Shown: positions 15,577 to 24,409, counted from the stretch's first letter. The stretch: 53,016 nucleotides of DNA from an uncultured Acetatifactor sp. (GCA_910587555.1 CAJULV010000005.1:1-53016), one strand, 5' to 3'. A program made the numbers and translations. Notes: generated from the letters alone by a model not told the origin.

Positions 15577-18105
15577 ATGACAAAGGAAGCATTTGACAAA
15601 ATTGCGAAATCATACTTATACCTTGACGGGGCTACCGGCTCCAATCTGTTCCGGGCAGGAATGCCTTCGGGAGTCTGTCCGGAACGGTGGATTCTGGAGC
15701 ATCGGGAGGTTATGCTGAAGCTCCAGACGGAATACGCAGCTGCCGGGACGGATATCCTGTATGCGCCTACCTTTACGGCCAACAGGGTAAAGCTTGCCGA
15801 ATATGGGCTGGAGGACTCCATGCCGTCCATGATAAAGGAACTTGTAGCCATTTCCAGAGAGGCGGCATCCAGGGCGGACCATCCGGTGTACGTTGCCGGT
15901 GACCTGACGATGACAGGCGAACAGCTTAAGCCCATGGGGAAAATGGATCTGGAGGAGTTAATCGATATATACAGGGAACAGATCGTGCTGCTGGCGGAGG
16001 CCGGGGTTGACCTGCTGGCAGTGGAGACCATGATGAGCCTGGCGGAAAGCAGGGCGGCTTTGATTGCCGCAAAGGAAAGCTGTGATTTGCCCGTCATGGT
16101 GACGATGACTTTTGAGGCTGACGGACGGACGCTTTACGGTACGGATGCGAAGACTGCCGCCGTGGTTCTGGAGAGCCTTGGCGCTGCCGCTATCGGCGTT
16201 AACTGCTCCACCGGGCCTGCGCATATGAGACAGATCGTGGCGGATATGGCGGCTTGTACACGTGACGTCCCGATTATTGCAAAGCCCAATGCAGGGCTTC
16301 CTTTTCAGGACGAGAACGGTAACAGCCGTTATAATATGGGCGCAGCGGAATTTGCGGAGGAGATGAGGGTTTTGGTGGAGGCAGGGGCTTCCGTACTTGG
16401 CGGCTGCTGCGGAACCACGCCGGAATATATCAGGCAGATCCGCAATGTCTTCGGAAAAGGCAGGGTGCCTGTTATACAGCGCAGAGAGGAAGGCCGTCGG
16501 CAGCTTGCCTCCGAGCGAAGAATGGTGGAATTCAAACTGGATGACAGCTTTCTTATTGTGGGAGAGCGGATTAACCCTACGGGGAAAAAGCTTCTGCAGG
16601 CACAGCTGCGGGAAGGGAATTTTGATAAAGTGCTGCAGTTTGCGGAAGAGCAGGAACACGACGGAGCTTTGGTTCTGGATGTGAACATGGGGATGAGCGG
16701 CATCGACGAGAATACGGCCATGCGGCGTGCCATTGAGGAGATAAGCGGAGTGACAAATCTGCCGCTGTCTCTGGACTCCAGCCATGTAGACGTTCTGGAG
16801 GCGGCCCTGCGGCGGTATCCCGGCAGAGCACTGGTCAATTCCGTATCTCTGGAGACGGAAAAATATGAGAAGCTGTTGCCACTTGTAAAAAAATACGGTG
16901 CAATGTTTATTTTGTTACCGCTTTCCGACAAGGGATTGCCGGAAAATATAGAAGAAAAGAAACTGATTATTGAGAAGGTGCTGGAGCGGGCTTATTCGCT
17001 GGGACTTACCAGGGAGGATGTCATTGTGGACGGCCTGGTTTCCACAGTGGGGGCGAACCGCAAAGCCGCACTTGAGACACTGGAGACTATCCGCTACTGC
17101 CGGGAAAAGGGACTTGCCACAATCTGCGGGCTGTCCAATATTTCCTTCGGCATGCCGGAGCGGAATTTCGTCAATACGGCCTTTCTCACACTGGCCATCA
17201 GGGAAGGCCTGACCATGGCCATTGCAAATCCTTCCCAGGAACTGCTGACAGGCTGTGCGCTGGCGACGGATCTGCTCCTGGCCAAAGCGGACGCGGATAT
17301 CCGTTTTATTGAATATACAGCGATTGCAGCGGAGAAAAGAGAAAAGAAAGAGGCAGACCTGAAGAGAAAACTGTCGCAGGCGGCGGTCCGGGAAGCGCCT
17401 GTAGGAGAAAAGAAAAGTGATCCCCTTGCCGGGAAAGCCCGCGGTGGTGCGGAAGCCTGCGCGGAAAAAAGCCCTTGCAGGGCAATGCTGCGGAATTCTG
17501 TCCTGAAAGGCAACCGCAGCGGAATTGCTGCCCAGACAAGGGAAGCTTTAAAGCAGGGAGAGGAACCTTCCGCGCTGCTGAATGAAATTCTGCTTCCTGC
17601 CATCAATCAGGTGGGAGAATTGTTTGACACAGGTAAATATTTTCTGCCCCAGCTGATTTCCAGCGCCGAAGCCATGAAGAATTCGATAGAAGTGTTGGAA
17701 CCGCTGCTGCAGCAGAACATGGGCGCTTCGGACATGCCTGCGGTGGTGATTGCAACGGTGGAGGGGGATATCCATGATATTGGGAAAAACCTGGTGGCGC
17801 TGATGCTGAAGAATTATGGTTTCCGGGTCATTGATCTGGGAAAGGATGTGGCAAAAGAGACCATCATTCAGGCCGCAAAAGAGAACAATGCACAGATTAT
17901 TGCCCTCTCTGCCCTGATGACGACCACCATGCGCCGCATGAAGGAGGTCATTGATTATGCGAAATCAGAAAATGTCCATGCAAAGATTATGATTGGCGGC
18001 GCAGTTATCACACAGGATTATGCGGATGAAATAGGGGCTGACGGCTATTCTGCCGATGCGGCGGAGGCAGTGAAACTGGCCCGGAGACTGGCCCAAAAAG
18101 AATGA
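15577..18105 (+). CDS. metH: cobalamin-dependent methionine synthase lacking the reactivation domain
   Basis: Transfers methyl from methyltetrahydrofolate to homocysteine via cob(I)alamin; cytoplasmic. Domain order: homocysteine-binding barrel with zinc ligands Cys210 (GVNCSTGP) and Cys277-Cys278 (GGCCGTTPE); pterin-binding domain (GERINPTGKK, then VNMG, SLDSSH); a Lys/Ala-rich linker; a cobalamin cap and a Rossmann B12 domain with the ligand motif DIHDIGKN. It ends there: the C-terminal AdoMet-dependent reactivation domain of E. coli MetH is missing, as in many anaerobes, so a separate activator is expected elsewhere. Start is uncertain. The frame opens at TTG 15490, but homology to LYLDGATGSNL favours ATG 15577. 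No riboswitch precedes it. Confidence 0.92.
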   Translation: MTKEAFDKIAKSYLYLDGATGSNLFRAGMPSGVCPERWILEHREVMLKLQTEYAAAGTDILYAPTFTANRVKLAEYGLEDSMPSMIKELVAISREAASRADHPVYVAGDLTMTGEQLKPMGKMDLEELIDIYREQIVLLAEAGVDLLAVETMMSLAESRAALIAAKESCDLPVMVTMTFEADGRTLYGTDAKTAAVVLESLGAAAIGVNCSTGPAHMRQIVADMAACTRDVPIIAKPNAGLPFQDENGNSRYNMGAAEFAEEMRVLVEAGASVLGGCCGTTPEYIRQIRNVFGKGRVPVIQRREEGRRQLASERRMVEFKLDDSFLIVGERINPTGKKLLQAQLREGNFDKVLQFAEEQEHDGALVLDVNMGMSGIDENTAMRRAIEEISGVTNLPLSLDSSHVDVLEAALRRYPGRALVNSVSLETEKYEKLLPLVKKYGAMFILLPLSDKGLPENIEEKKLIIEKVLERAYSLGLTREDVIVDGLVSTVGANRKAALETLETIRYCREKGLATICGLSNISFGMPERNFVNTAFLTLAIREGLTMAIANPSQELLTGCALATDLLLAKADADIRFIEYTAIAAEKREKKEADLKRKLSQAAVREAPVGEKKSDPLAGKARGGAEACAEKSPCRAMLRNSVLKGNRSGIAAQTREALKQGEEPSALLNEILLPAINQVGELFDTGKYFLPQLISSAEAMKNSIEVLEPLLQQNMGASDMPAVVIATVEGDIHDIGKNLVALMLKNYGFRVIDLGKDVAKETIIQAAKENNAQIIALSALMTTTMRRMKEVIDYAKSENVHAKIMIGGAVITQDYADEIGADGYSADAAEAVKLARRLAQKE

Positions 18106-18118
18106 ATTCCAATTTGGG

Positions 18119-18386
18119 TGAATGCGGAACTTAAAAAACAACAAGTGCGAATGCGGAACTTAAAAACAGCATGAGTCCCGCCCGGTACCCCAGAGGATTG
18201 ACGGACACAGGAACTTAGTGGCCGGAAATATGCTGCCGGTCTGGGCACGGGACAGGCGAATGCGGAACTTAAAAACAGCATGAGTCCCGCCCGGTACCCC
18301 AGAGGATTGACGGACACAGGAACTTAGTGGCCGGAAATTCTCTGCTGGTATTGGGTATGGGGCGGGCGAATGCGGAACTTAAAATA
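18119..18386 (+). repeat. tandem array of a roughly 110-bp structured intergenic repeat
   Basis: Two full units (18147-18255, 109 bp; 18256-18365, 110 bp) are flanked by a head fragment (18119-18146) and a terminal fragment (18366-about 18386) that runs into the ilvB ribosome binding site. The first 83 bases of the two units are identical; the last 27 differ. Each unit begins GCGAATGCGGAACTT and contains the hairpin CGGACAC-(AGGAACTTA)-GTGGCCG (18202-18224 in the first unit). The unit ends are complementary: GTCCCG 18175-18180 with CGGGAC 18248-18253, and CCCGCCC 18286-18292 with GGGCGGG 18360-18366. This fills the 294-bp gap between metH and ilvB. Related units occur at 20076 and 52841. Confidence 0.85.
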
Positions 18387-18399
18387 GGAGGAACAAATT

Positions 18400-20013
18400 A
18401 TGACAGGTGCAGATGCCATTATCAAATGTCTGGAAGCAGAAGGAGTCACAACGGTATTCGGATATCCCGGCGTAGCCATTTGTCCGTTTTACAACAGTAT
18501 CCTGGAGTCGGATATTCGTACCATCCTGATCCGCACGGAACAGAACGCGGCCCATGCCGCAAGCGGCGTATCACGGATTACCGGCCGGCCCGGCGTATGT
18601 GCAGTCACTTCAGGTCCCGGAGCCACAAATGTCATTACGGGCATTGCCACGGCATTTGCAGACAGCATTCCTTTGATTTGCATTACCGGACAGGTAAACA
18701 GCGAGCTTTTGGGAAGCGATGTGTTTCAGGAGGCGGATATCACCGGTGCGGTAGAATCTTTTGTGAAATACAGCTACCTGGTTAAAAATGTGAATGACAT
18801 TCCCAGGGTGTTCAAGGAGGCTTTCCACATTGCCAATACCGGCAGGCGCGGCCCGGTGCTGATCGATGTGCCCATAGATATCCAGAATGCGTCTGTCAGC
18901 AAATTTAAATATCCAGAGACAGTCTCCATGCGCACTTACAAGCCCACCGTCAAAGGGAATGCGGTACAGATTAAAAAGGTGGTAAAAGAACTGGAGAAGG
19001 CAAAACGCCCCATTATCTGTGCGGGAGGCGGCGTGCTTTTGAGCGAAGCGGAGGACAACCTGCGCAGATTTGCGGAAAAACACGGGATTCCCGTGGTATC
19101 TACCATGATGGGCATCGGCGTCATGCCCACAGACCATCCCTTATATTTCAGAATGGTGGGAAATAACGGCAAGGCCTATGCCAACCGGGCAATCAACGAG
19201 TCGGATCTGCTGATAATGGTGGGGGCGAGGGTGGCTGACCGTGCTGTCAATCAACCGGATATGATTACACGGAATAAAGTGCTCGTACATATCGATGTGG
19301 ATCCGGCGGAAATCGGTAAGAATGCAGGGCCTACCATTCCGCTGGTAGGGGACGCAAAGCATATATTTGAAGATTTGGAAAAGGAAGAATTTACCTGCCA
19401 CTGCGAAGAGTGGCTGAGTACTCTGAACGGTTACAGGAAGGCAATGGCCACAAAGCGCAAGCCCAATCCTGCCTATGTAGACCCTGCGGCATTTATTATG
19501 CAGCTTACGGAAAAGATGCGTGAGGACGCCGTATATGTGGCGGACGTGGGACAGAACCAGATTTGGTCCTGCGGCTACGTAAAGGTTCGGAAAGGAAAAT
19601 TTTTCACCACAGGCGGCATGGGGACCATGGGCTATTCCATTCCGGCTGCACTGGGTGTAAAGGTGGCGGTTCCGGACAGACAGGTGGTGGCAGTCTGCGG
19701 CGACGGTTCCTTCCAGATGTCAATGATGGAGCTTGCTACTATGTGCCAGCACGATATTCCGGTGAAAATCGTAGTATTGAAAAACAATTACCTGGGCATG
19801 GTGCGGCAATACCAGCATTTTACCTATCAGGATCATTATTCCGTGGTAGATTTGTCCGGAAGCCCTGATCTTGAGAAGCTGTCCGCGGCGTATGGCATTC
19901 CGTTCCTGCGGCTTGAAAACATGGAAAAATGCGAAGAGACAATAGATGCTTTCCTGAAAGAGGATACCTCCATGCTGCTGGAGTGCATAATCGATCCCAT
20001 GGATTTGGTATAG
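18400..20013 (+). CDS. ilvB: acetolactate synthase, large (catalytic) subunit
   Basis: Thiamine-diphosphate enzyme condensing pyruvate (or pyruvate plus 2-oxobutyrate) in valine, leucine and isoleucine synthesis. The 537-residue protein has the three domains of the family: PYR domain with catalytic Glu47 (RTEQNAAHAA), central FAD/Rossmann-like domain, and PP domain with the ThDP/Mg motif GDGSFQMS followed about 30 residues later by NNYLGMVRQ. Slightly shorter than typical E. coli enzymes but complete. TAGGAGG lies just before the ATG, within the end of a structured repeat. The regulatory subunit gene ilvN follows after a repeat-containing 198-bp gap. No T-box was recognised upstream. Confidence 0.93.
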   Translation: MTGADAIIKCLEAEGVTTVFGYPGVAICPFYNSILESDIRTILIRTEQNAAHAASGVSRITGRPGVCAVTSGPGATNVITGIATAFADSIPLICITGQVNSELLGSDVFQEADITGAVESFVKYSYLVKNVNDIPRVFKEAFHIANTGRRGPVLIDVPIDIQNASVSKFKYPETVSMRTYKPTVKGNAVQIKKVVKELEKAKRPIICAGGGVLLSEAEDNLRRFAEKHGIPVVSTMMGIGVMPTDHPLYFRMVGNNGKAYANRAINESDLLIMVGARVADRAVNQPDMITRNKVLVHIDVDPAEIGKNAGPTIPLVGDAKHIFEDLEKEEFTCHCEEWLSTLNGYRKAMATKRKPNPAYVDPAAFIMQLTEKMREDAVYVADVGQNQIWSCGYVKVRKGKFFTTGGMGTMGYSIPAALGVKVAVPDRQVVAVCGDGSFQMSMMELATMCQHDIPVKIVVLKNNYLGMVRQYQHFTYQDHYSVVDLSGSPDLEKLSAAYGIPFLRLENMEKCEETIDAFLKEDTSMLLECIIDPMDLV

Positions 20014-20075
20014 TCAGGCGGAAAGACAGCTGACATGGATAATATTATCTGTCTGTAATAAAGAGAACCTGTGGA

Positions 20076-20205
20076 CAGATGCGGAACTGGAGACAGCATT
20101 CCTCTGAGAAGTACCGGGGATTCAAGGATATATAACGCTTAGCAGCCGGAAAATATCCATGAAAGGGGTGCTGAAGAGGCGAGTGCGTAACTGGATAAGA
20201 GGGAG
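20076..20205 (+). repeat. diverged copy of the structured intergenic repeat between ilvB and ilvN
   Basis: One unit (20076-20178, about 103 bp) shares TGCGGAACTGGAGACAGCA, GTACC and GCCGGAAAAT with the units at 18.1 and 52.9 kb. It is followed by the next unit's start, GCGAGTGCGTAACTGG (20179-20194), which runs directly into the GAGGGAG ribosome binding site of ilvN. The hairpin arms seen in other copies are degenerate here, so this copy looks worn. Confidence 0.65.
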
Positions 20206-20211
20206 TAAAAT

Positions 20212-20712
20212 ATGAAGACACGAATTTATTCCGTACTGGCAGAAAACCGTTCCGGTGTGCTTTGTAAGGTAGCCGGACTTTTCTCAAGGCGCTGCTTCAA
20301 TATTGACAGCCTGGCGGTGGGGGAAACCGATGACGCAACGGTTTCCTGTATGACCATAGTCAGCAGCGGCGATGAGAGGACCTTCGAACAGATTGAAAAG
20401 CAATTAAATAAAAAAGTGGATGTTATCAAGGTGAAAACCTTTGCGGAACAGCAGTGCATTACCAGGGAACTGATGCTGATCAAGATAAAATACAACAAAA
20501 ACAACCGCCGTGAAATTATGGAATTATGCGAGATAATGAAGGCGCAGATTGTGGATATGTCCAAACACTTTATGATGATACAGATTTGCGATGAGCCGGA
20601 ACGAATCAAACTGATGATCAAAATGCTTCAGACCATCAGTATCGTGGAAGTGGCAAGGACCGGGACTCTGGCGCTATCCAAATGCAGTGAGAACGACAAT
20701 ACTGATAAATAA
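20212..20712 (+). CDS. ilvN: acetolactate synthase, small (regulatory) subunit
   Basis: A 166-residue protein with an N-terminal ACT domain (TRIYSVLAENRSGVLCKVAGLFSRR region, residues 3-75), which binds valine for feedback control, and a C-terminal ALS-SS domain (75-160). It activates and regulates the ilvB product. Full family length. GGGAG at 20201-20205 serves the ATG. The 198-bp separation from ilvB is unusual for this pair and is explained by repeat material. The C-terminal tail KCSENDNTDK is short and polar. Confidence 0.93.
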   Translation: MKTRIYSVLAENRSGVLCKVAGLFSRRCFNIDSLAVGETDDATVSCMTIVSSGDERTFEQIEKQLNKKVDVIKVKTFAEQQCITRELMLIKIKYNKNNRREIMELCEIMKAQIVDMSKHFMMIQICDEPERIKLMIKMLQTISIVEVARTGTLALSKCSENDNTDK

Positions 20713-20820
20713 TAACAAATGTTCGTATTTTCGTTTTTGAGACCGCACAGCCGGGATGTATGAGGGAACCGTGTAAGAACGGGTGAACGCGTCTTACGGC
20801 GCTGACAGGCAAACGGACAC

Positions 20821-20876
20821 AGCACCAATATGCGGAAATCAGGCGGCAGGCCTTGCGATATTCCGCTGCCTGTGCT
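20821..20876 (+). other. imperfect hairpin in the gap before trpB2
   Basis: AGCAC (20821-20825) pairs with GTGCT (20872-20876) and GCGGAA (20832-20837) with TTCCGC (20861-20866). The stretch just upstream (AACGGACACAG) and ATGCGGAA recall the structured repeat, so this may be a strongly decayed copy. I recognise no riboswitch or T-box in the 227-bp gap (20713-20939). Confidence 0.35.
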
Positions 20877-20939
20877 AACATAAACGTGGAAATATAAGCT
20901 GCTCTTGAGAAAAGCATATATTTCAGAATGGAGACTGCA

Positions 20940-22337
20940 ATGAGCGAAGCAACAAAAATTCCCTATAAAATCTATCTTGAGGAAAGCGAAATTCCTGCCA
21001 TGTGGTACAACCTTCGTGCCGACATGAAGAATAAGCCCGCGCCGCTGCTGAATCCGGAGACACTGCAGCCTATGACGGCGGAAGAGCTGAAGCATGTCTT
21101 CTGTGATGAACTGGCGGCGCAGGAACTGGATGATACCACGGCATATATTCCGATTCCGCAGGAGATACAGGACTTTTATAAAATGTACCGTCCCTCTCCC
21201 CTGGTGCGGGCTTATTGCCTGGAGGAAAAACTGCAGACGCCGGCGAAAATTTACTACAAGTTTGAAGGTAATAATACCAGCGGCAGCCATAAGCTGAATT
21301 CGGCTATTGCCCAGGCTTATTATGCCAAAAAGCAGGGGCTGAAGGGGGTTACAACGGAGACGGGAGCCGGGCAGTGGGGAACTGCGCTTTCTATGGCATG
21401 CGCATATTTCGGACTGGATTGCCTGGTCTATATGGTCAAGGTTTCCTATGAACAGAAACCTTTCCGCCGTGAAGTTATGAGGACCTACGGTGCTACGGTT
21501 ACCCCTTCTCCCAGTGAAACCACCGAAATCGGAAGGAAAATCCTTGCAGAGCATCCGGGAACCACCGGAAGCCTGGGCTGCGCCATTTCAGAGGCCGTGG
21601 AAGCAGAGATGGCCAGAGAGGGCTACCGCTATGTATTGGGCAGCGTGCTGAACCAGGTAATGCTGCATCAGACCGTAATTGGACTGGAGACGAAGGCAGC
21701 CCTGGACAAGTACAACATTGTTCCGGATATTATCATCGGATGTGCCGGCGGCGGCTCCAACCTGGGCGGCCTGATTTCTCCTTTTGCCGGAGAAATGATC
21801 CGCGGGGAAAGAAATTATAAGATTCTTGCCGTGGAACCGGCTTCCTGTCCCAGCTTTACCAGAGGCGTGTTTGCATATGATTTCTGCGATACCGGCAAGG
21901 TATGCCCGCTGGCTAAGATGTATACGCTGGGCAGCGGCTTTATCCCTTCCGCAAACCATGCAGGCGGCCTGCGCTATCACGGCATGAGTCCCATCCTGTC
22001 CCAGCTTTACCATGACGGCATCATGGATGCTGTAAGCGTGGAGCAGACGGCAGTGTTTGAGGCAGCAACCCAGTTTGCAAAGGTGGAGGGAATCCTTCCC
22101 GCCCCTGAGAGCAGCCATGCCATCCGTGCAGCCATAGATGAAGCCCTGAAATGCAAAGAAACCGGGGAAGAGAAGACCATCGTATTCGGACTCACAGGAA
22201 CCGGATACTTTGACATGGTTGCTTACGAGAAATTCAACAACGGAGAAATGGCTGATTATATTCCTTCGGAAGCGGAGCTGAAACAGGGATTCGACGGTAT
22301 TCCCAGATTTCCCGGAAATGATTTTGTCCCGGTATAA
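20940..22337 (+). CDS. TrpB2-type (TrpB-like) PLP-dependent tryptophan synthase beta protein
   Basis: A 465-residue enzyme of the long TrpB2 branch, which has an N-terminal extension relative to classical TrpB. PLP lysine is Lys118 in SGSHKLNSA; the phosphate-binding loop is GCAGGGSNLGG; the conserved EVEAE-type region reads EAVEAEMA. TrpB2 proteins can make tryptophan from indole and serine and usually occur without trpA next door, as here; no other trp genes are present. It could be an indole-salvage or serine-deaminating enzyme. Start ATG 20940 is preferred over 20928 because GGAG at 20930-20933 is then correctly spaced. Confidence 0.88.
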   Translation: MSEATKIPYKIYLEESEIPAMWYNLRADMKNKPAPLLNPETLQPMTAEELKHVFCDELAAQELDDTTAYIPIPQEIQDFYKMYRPSPLVRAYCLEEKLQTPAKIYYKFEGNNTSGSHKLNSAIAQAYYAKKQGLKGVTTETGAGQWGTALSMACAYFGLDCLVYMVKVSYEQKPFRREVMRTYGATVTPSPSETTEIGRKILAEHPGTTGSLGCAISEAVEAEMAREGYRYVLGSVLNQVMLHQTVIGLETKAALDKYNIVPDIIIGCAGGGSNLGGLISPFAGEMIRGERNYKILAVEPASCPSFTRGVFAYDFCDTGKVCPLAKMYTLGSGFIPSANHAGGLRYHGMSPILSQLYHDGIMDAVSVEQTAVFEAATQFAKVEGILPAPESSHAIRAAIDEALKCKETGEEKTIVFGLTGTGYFDMVAYEKFNNGEMADYIPSEAELKQGFDGIPRFPGNDFVPV

Positions 22338-22410
22338 TCCGGCACTTATCGGCGAATATTTGTGAAGGGCGGCAAAGCATTCTGCCCGTGGTGATATGGA
22401 GGACGATATC

Positions 22411-23289
22411 ATGGAAAAAGGTTACGATGAGGATTATATAATATGTATGGATGCTTCCGGAGATATTATCAGGGAAGCTGCCGAGGAAAACGGGATTGCA
22501 TTTGTACCCATGGAATATTCCCTGGGAGATGAGATGCGCACATCCCTGGGATGTGAGGAAGAGGCGCTGCTGAAGAAATTTTATGACGGACAGCGCGGCG
22601 GAGACTTAACCAGAACATCCCAGATATCGCCTTTTATGTATGAGGATTATTTTAAGGGCTTCCTGAAGGAAGGAAAATCCGTGCTGTATTTCTGCCTGTC
22701 AAGCGGTCTGTCTTCCACATATGAAAGTTCACTGCTCGCCGCGGAGCATCTTAAGGAACAGTATCCGGAGGCGGAGATTCTCCCGGTGGATACGCTGGCC
22801 GCTACAGGCGGCATCGGCATTTTGGCGGAACGTGCCGTGGAAAACAGGAAGCGCGGAATGTCTCTCAGAGAAAATTATGAGGACATGAAGGCTTTTGTTC
22901 CCCATCTGCGCCATTATTTTATGGTGCAGGATCTCATGTATCTGAAGCGGGGCGGGCGGGTGAGCGCTGCCACAGCCATTGTGGGATCGGCACTGAACAT
23001 TAAACCCATGCTGAAAATTGATGAGGACGGGAAGCTGGTAACTGTGGACAAAAAGCGCGGCAATAAGGCTGCGATGGCATCCCTGTTTACCTTTTTTAAG
23101 GAGAATTACAATCCCAAGGTGTGCAATACCATATACATCTGTGACGCGGACACGCCGGAACTTGCAGACAGCCTGGTAGAAAAGGTGCGTGAAGCGGCGC
23201 CGGAAGTCATTGTAAGAAGGACCATGCTGTCGCCGATCATCGGCGCGCATACCGGGCCGGGAATGCTGTCCATGATACTGGCCTGTTAG
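22411..23289 (+). CDS. DegV family fatty-acid-binding protein
   Basis: A 292-residue cytoplasmic protein. DegV/FakB proteins hold a fatty acid between two domains and present it to the fatty acid kinase FakA for phosphorylation. Visible family features: CMDASGDI near the start, the TSQISP motif, SSGLSSTYE, the RGGRVS segment in the second domain, and a C-terminal GAHTGPGM. GGAGG (22398-22402) supports ATG 22411 rather than an ATG 15 bases upstream. Its stop codon is one base from the stop of the convergent DUF5688 gene, with no terminator between. No fakA is in the window. Confidence 0.9.
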   Translation: MEKGYDEDYIICMDASGDIIREAAEENGIAFVPMEYSLGDEMRTSLGCEEEALLKKFYDGQRGGDLTRTSQISPFMYEDYFKGFLKEGKSVLYFCLSSGLSSTYESSLLAAEHLKEQYPEAEILPVDTLAATGGIGILAERAVENRKRGMSLRENYEDMKAFVPHLRHYFMVQDLMYLKRGGRVSAATAIVGSALNIKPMLKIDEDGKLVTVDKKRGNKAAMASLFTFFKENYNPKVCNTIYICDADTPELADSLVEKVREAAPEVIVRRTMLSPIIGAHTGPGMLSMILAC

Positions 23290-23290
23290 G

Positions 23291-24280
23291 TTAATCCAGC
23301 GAAGAAAAGACTTTACGGACGGCATCGTAGCAGAAAATTTTTCTGCTGAGATTCTCGTCGGAACTGAAGGCATTGTTGACGTCGTTCAGGTGAATGCGTA
23401 TCTGCCGGGGAGAGATGGTGCCGCAGCGGTGAATCATGCATTGATGGATGCTGATAAAGACCGCATAATAGCTTCCGCCCATAATCTCCGCAATCCGCTC
23501 CCTGACACCCGGGTAGAAGAGCGCTATGGCACCGTTAACCTGCTGTGTGGTGGTGAGCATGGGAACCTGCAGGGAATGGATTTTCACGGAATGCCCTGCC
23601 GTCATGAAAGCACCTTTGCCATATGGCGCCTTTTCTGCGTCCAGTGGATTGGCATACAGCCTGGGCGGCGCCATGGAACAGGTATTCTGCAGGGCATTTT
23701 CCCATACGGCATCCTCGTCCGTATTCCATTCCTGAAAAGTGGTTCTCTGGATTTTTGAAGTGTTGAGTCCCTGGCTGTCATTGGAAAAGACAATGTACAG
23801 GACCAGGGCAATGTCGCCGCACAGCCTGTAAATACAGTTTTTCAGTTCCATCTGGTGGTCTGTATAATTGAGTGGACGGATAATCAGATGCTTTTTGACG
23901 GTTTTATATTTGTTGATAGAAGAGAAAATTTTATTTTCCGTGATCTTGGTTCCGGATTCCAACTGGGGCCGAATCAGCTTCCATACTGCGTTCCAGCCGT
24001 ATTCCTCGAATTTCCGATACAGATAATCTGCGTCAAATCTGCACATGGACCAGATTTCGTTGCTGCATTTCTTTTTAATAACGAGGAAACTGCCGATTAA
24101 GATATCCGATTCCGATTTGTGATAATGCAGATTGGTGTTGTGAATGAAATCGAGAAGCTGCGAATCGCCCTGGGAGGTAAAACCGTCCCTGTAATACACT
24201 GCGCTGCCGGGACCAATGCCCCATTCTTTCTTTTCTGCCAGCCTTGCCAGCAATTCCTGCATAAATTTTTCCTTAGACAT
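23291..24280 (-). CDS. DUF5688 family protein
   Basis: A 329-residue soluble protein that I assign to DUF5688 from overall pattern: an N-terminal helical start, the IRPLNY segment about 135 residues in (the family has a conserved arginine-proline-leucine stretch), a Leu/Ile-rich middle, and an ATTTQQVNGA-like C-terminal half with TTQQVNG. The family is common in gut Lachnospiraceae and has no known function. AAAGGA precedes the ATG. It abuts degV tail to tail and diverges from recD2. No signal peptide or membrane span. The family call is moderate; that it is a real gene is more certain (own promoter, full-length frame). Confidence 0.65.
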   Translation of the reverse strand: MSKEKFMQELLARLAEKKEWGIGPGSAVYYRDGFTSQGDSQLLDFIHNTNLHYHKSESDILIGSFLVIKKKCSNEIWSMCRFDADYLYRKFEEYGWNAVWKLIRPQLESGTKITENKIFSSINKYKTVKKHLIIRPLNYTDHQMELKNCIYRLCGDIALVLYIVFSNDSQGLNTSKIQRTTFQEWNTDEDAVWENALQNTCSMAPPRLYANPLDAEKAPYGKGAFMTAGHSVKIHSLQVPMLTTTQQVNGAIALFYPGVRERIAEIMGGSYYAVFISIHQCMIHRCGTISPRQIRIHLNDVNNAFSSDENLSRKIFCYDAVRKVFSSLD

Positions 24281-24352
24281 GCCGTTTTCCTTTCTTTGAA
24301 CTTAAGAATTTGAGATTTACAGATATTCTGACTGCAAGTTCAGAACACATCC

Positions 24353-24381
24353 ATTATAAGTTAAGTTAATGGTAAAAGCAA
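24353..24381 (-). promoter_or_regulatory. candidate promoter for the DUF5688 gene
   Basis: On the minus strand TTGCTT (24381-24376) is followed after 17 bp by a perfect TATAAT (24358-24353), about 73 bases before the start codon. Confidence 0.45.
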
Positions 24382-24409
24382 GTTAAATTTTCCTGTAATG
24401 TAATATTTT

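Noticed and set aside
18119..18386. CRISPR array
   Set aside because: Units are 109-110 bp with no unique spacers of 30-40 bp; no cas genes nearby.
18106..18399. T-box or leucine-type leader before ilvB
   Set aside because: No AGGGTGG-type T-box sequence or specifier loop; the gap is filled by the tandem repeat.
20713..20939. Riboswitch or trp T-box before trpB2
   Set aside because: No known consensus found; only an imperfect hairpin that resembles the local repeat.
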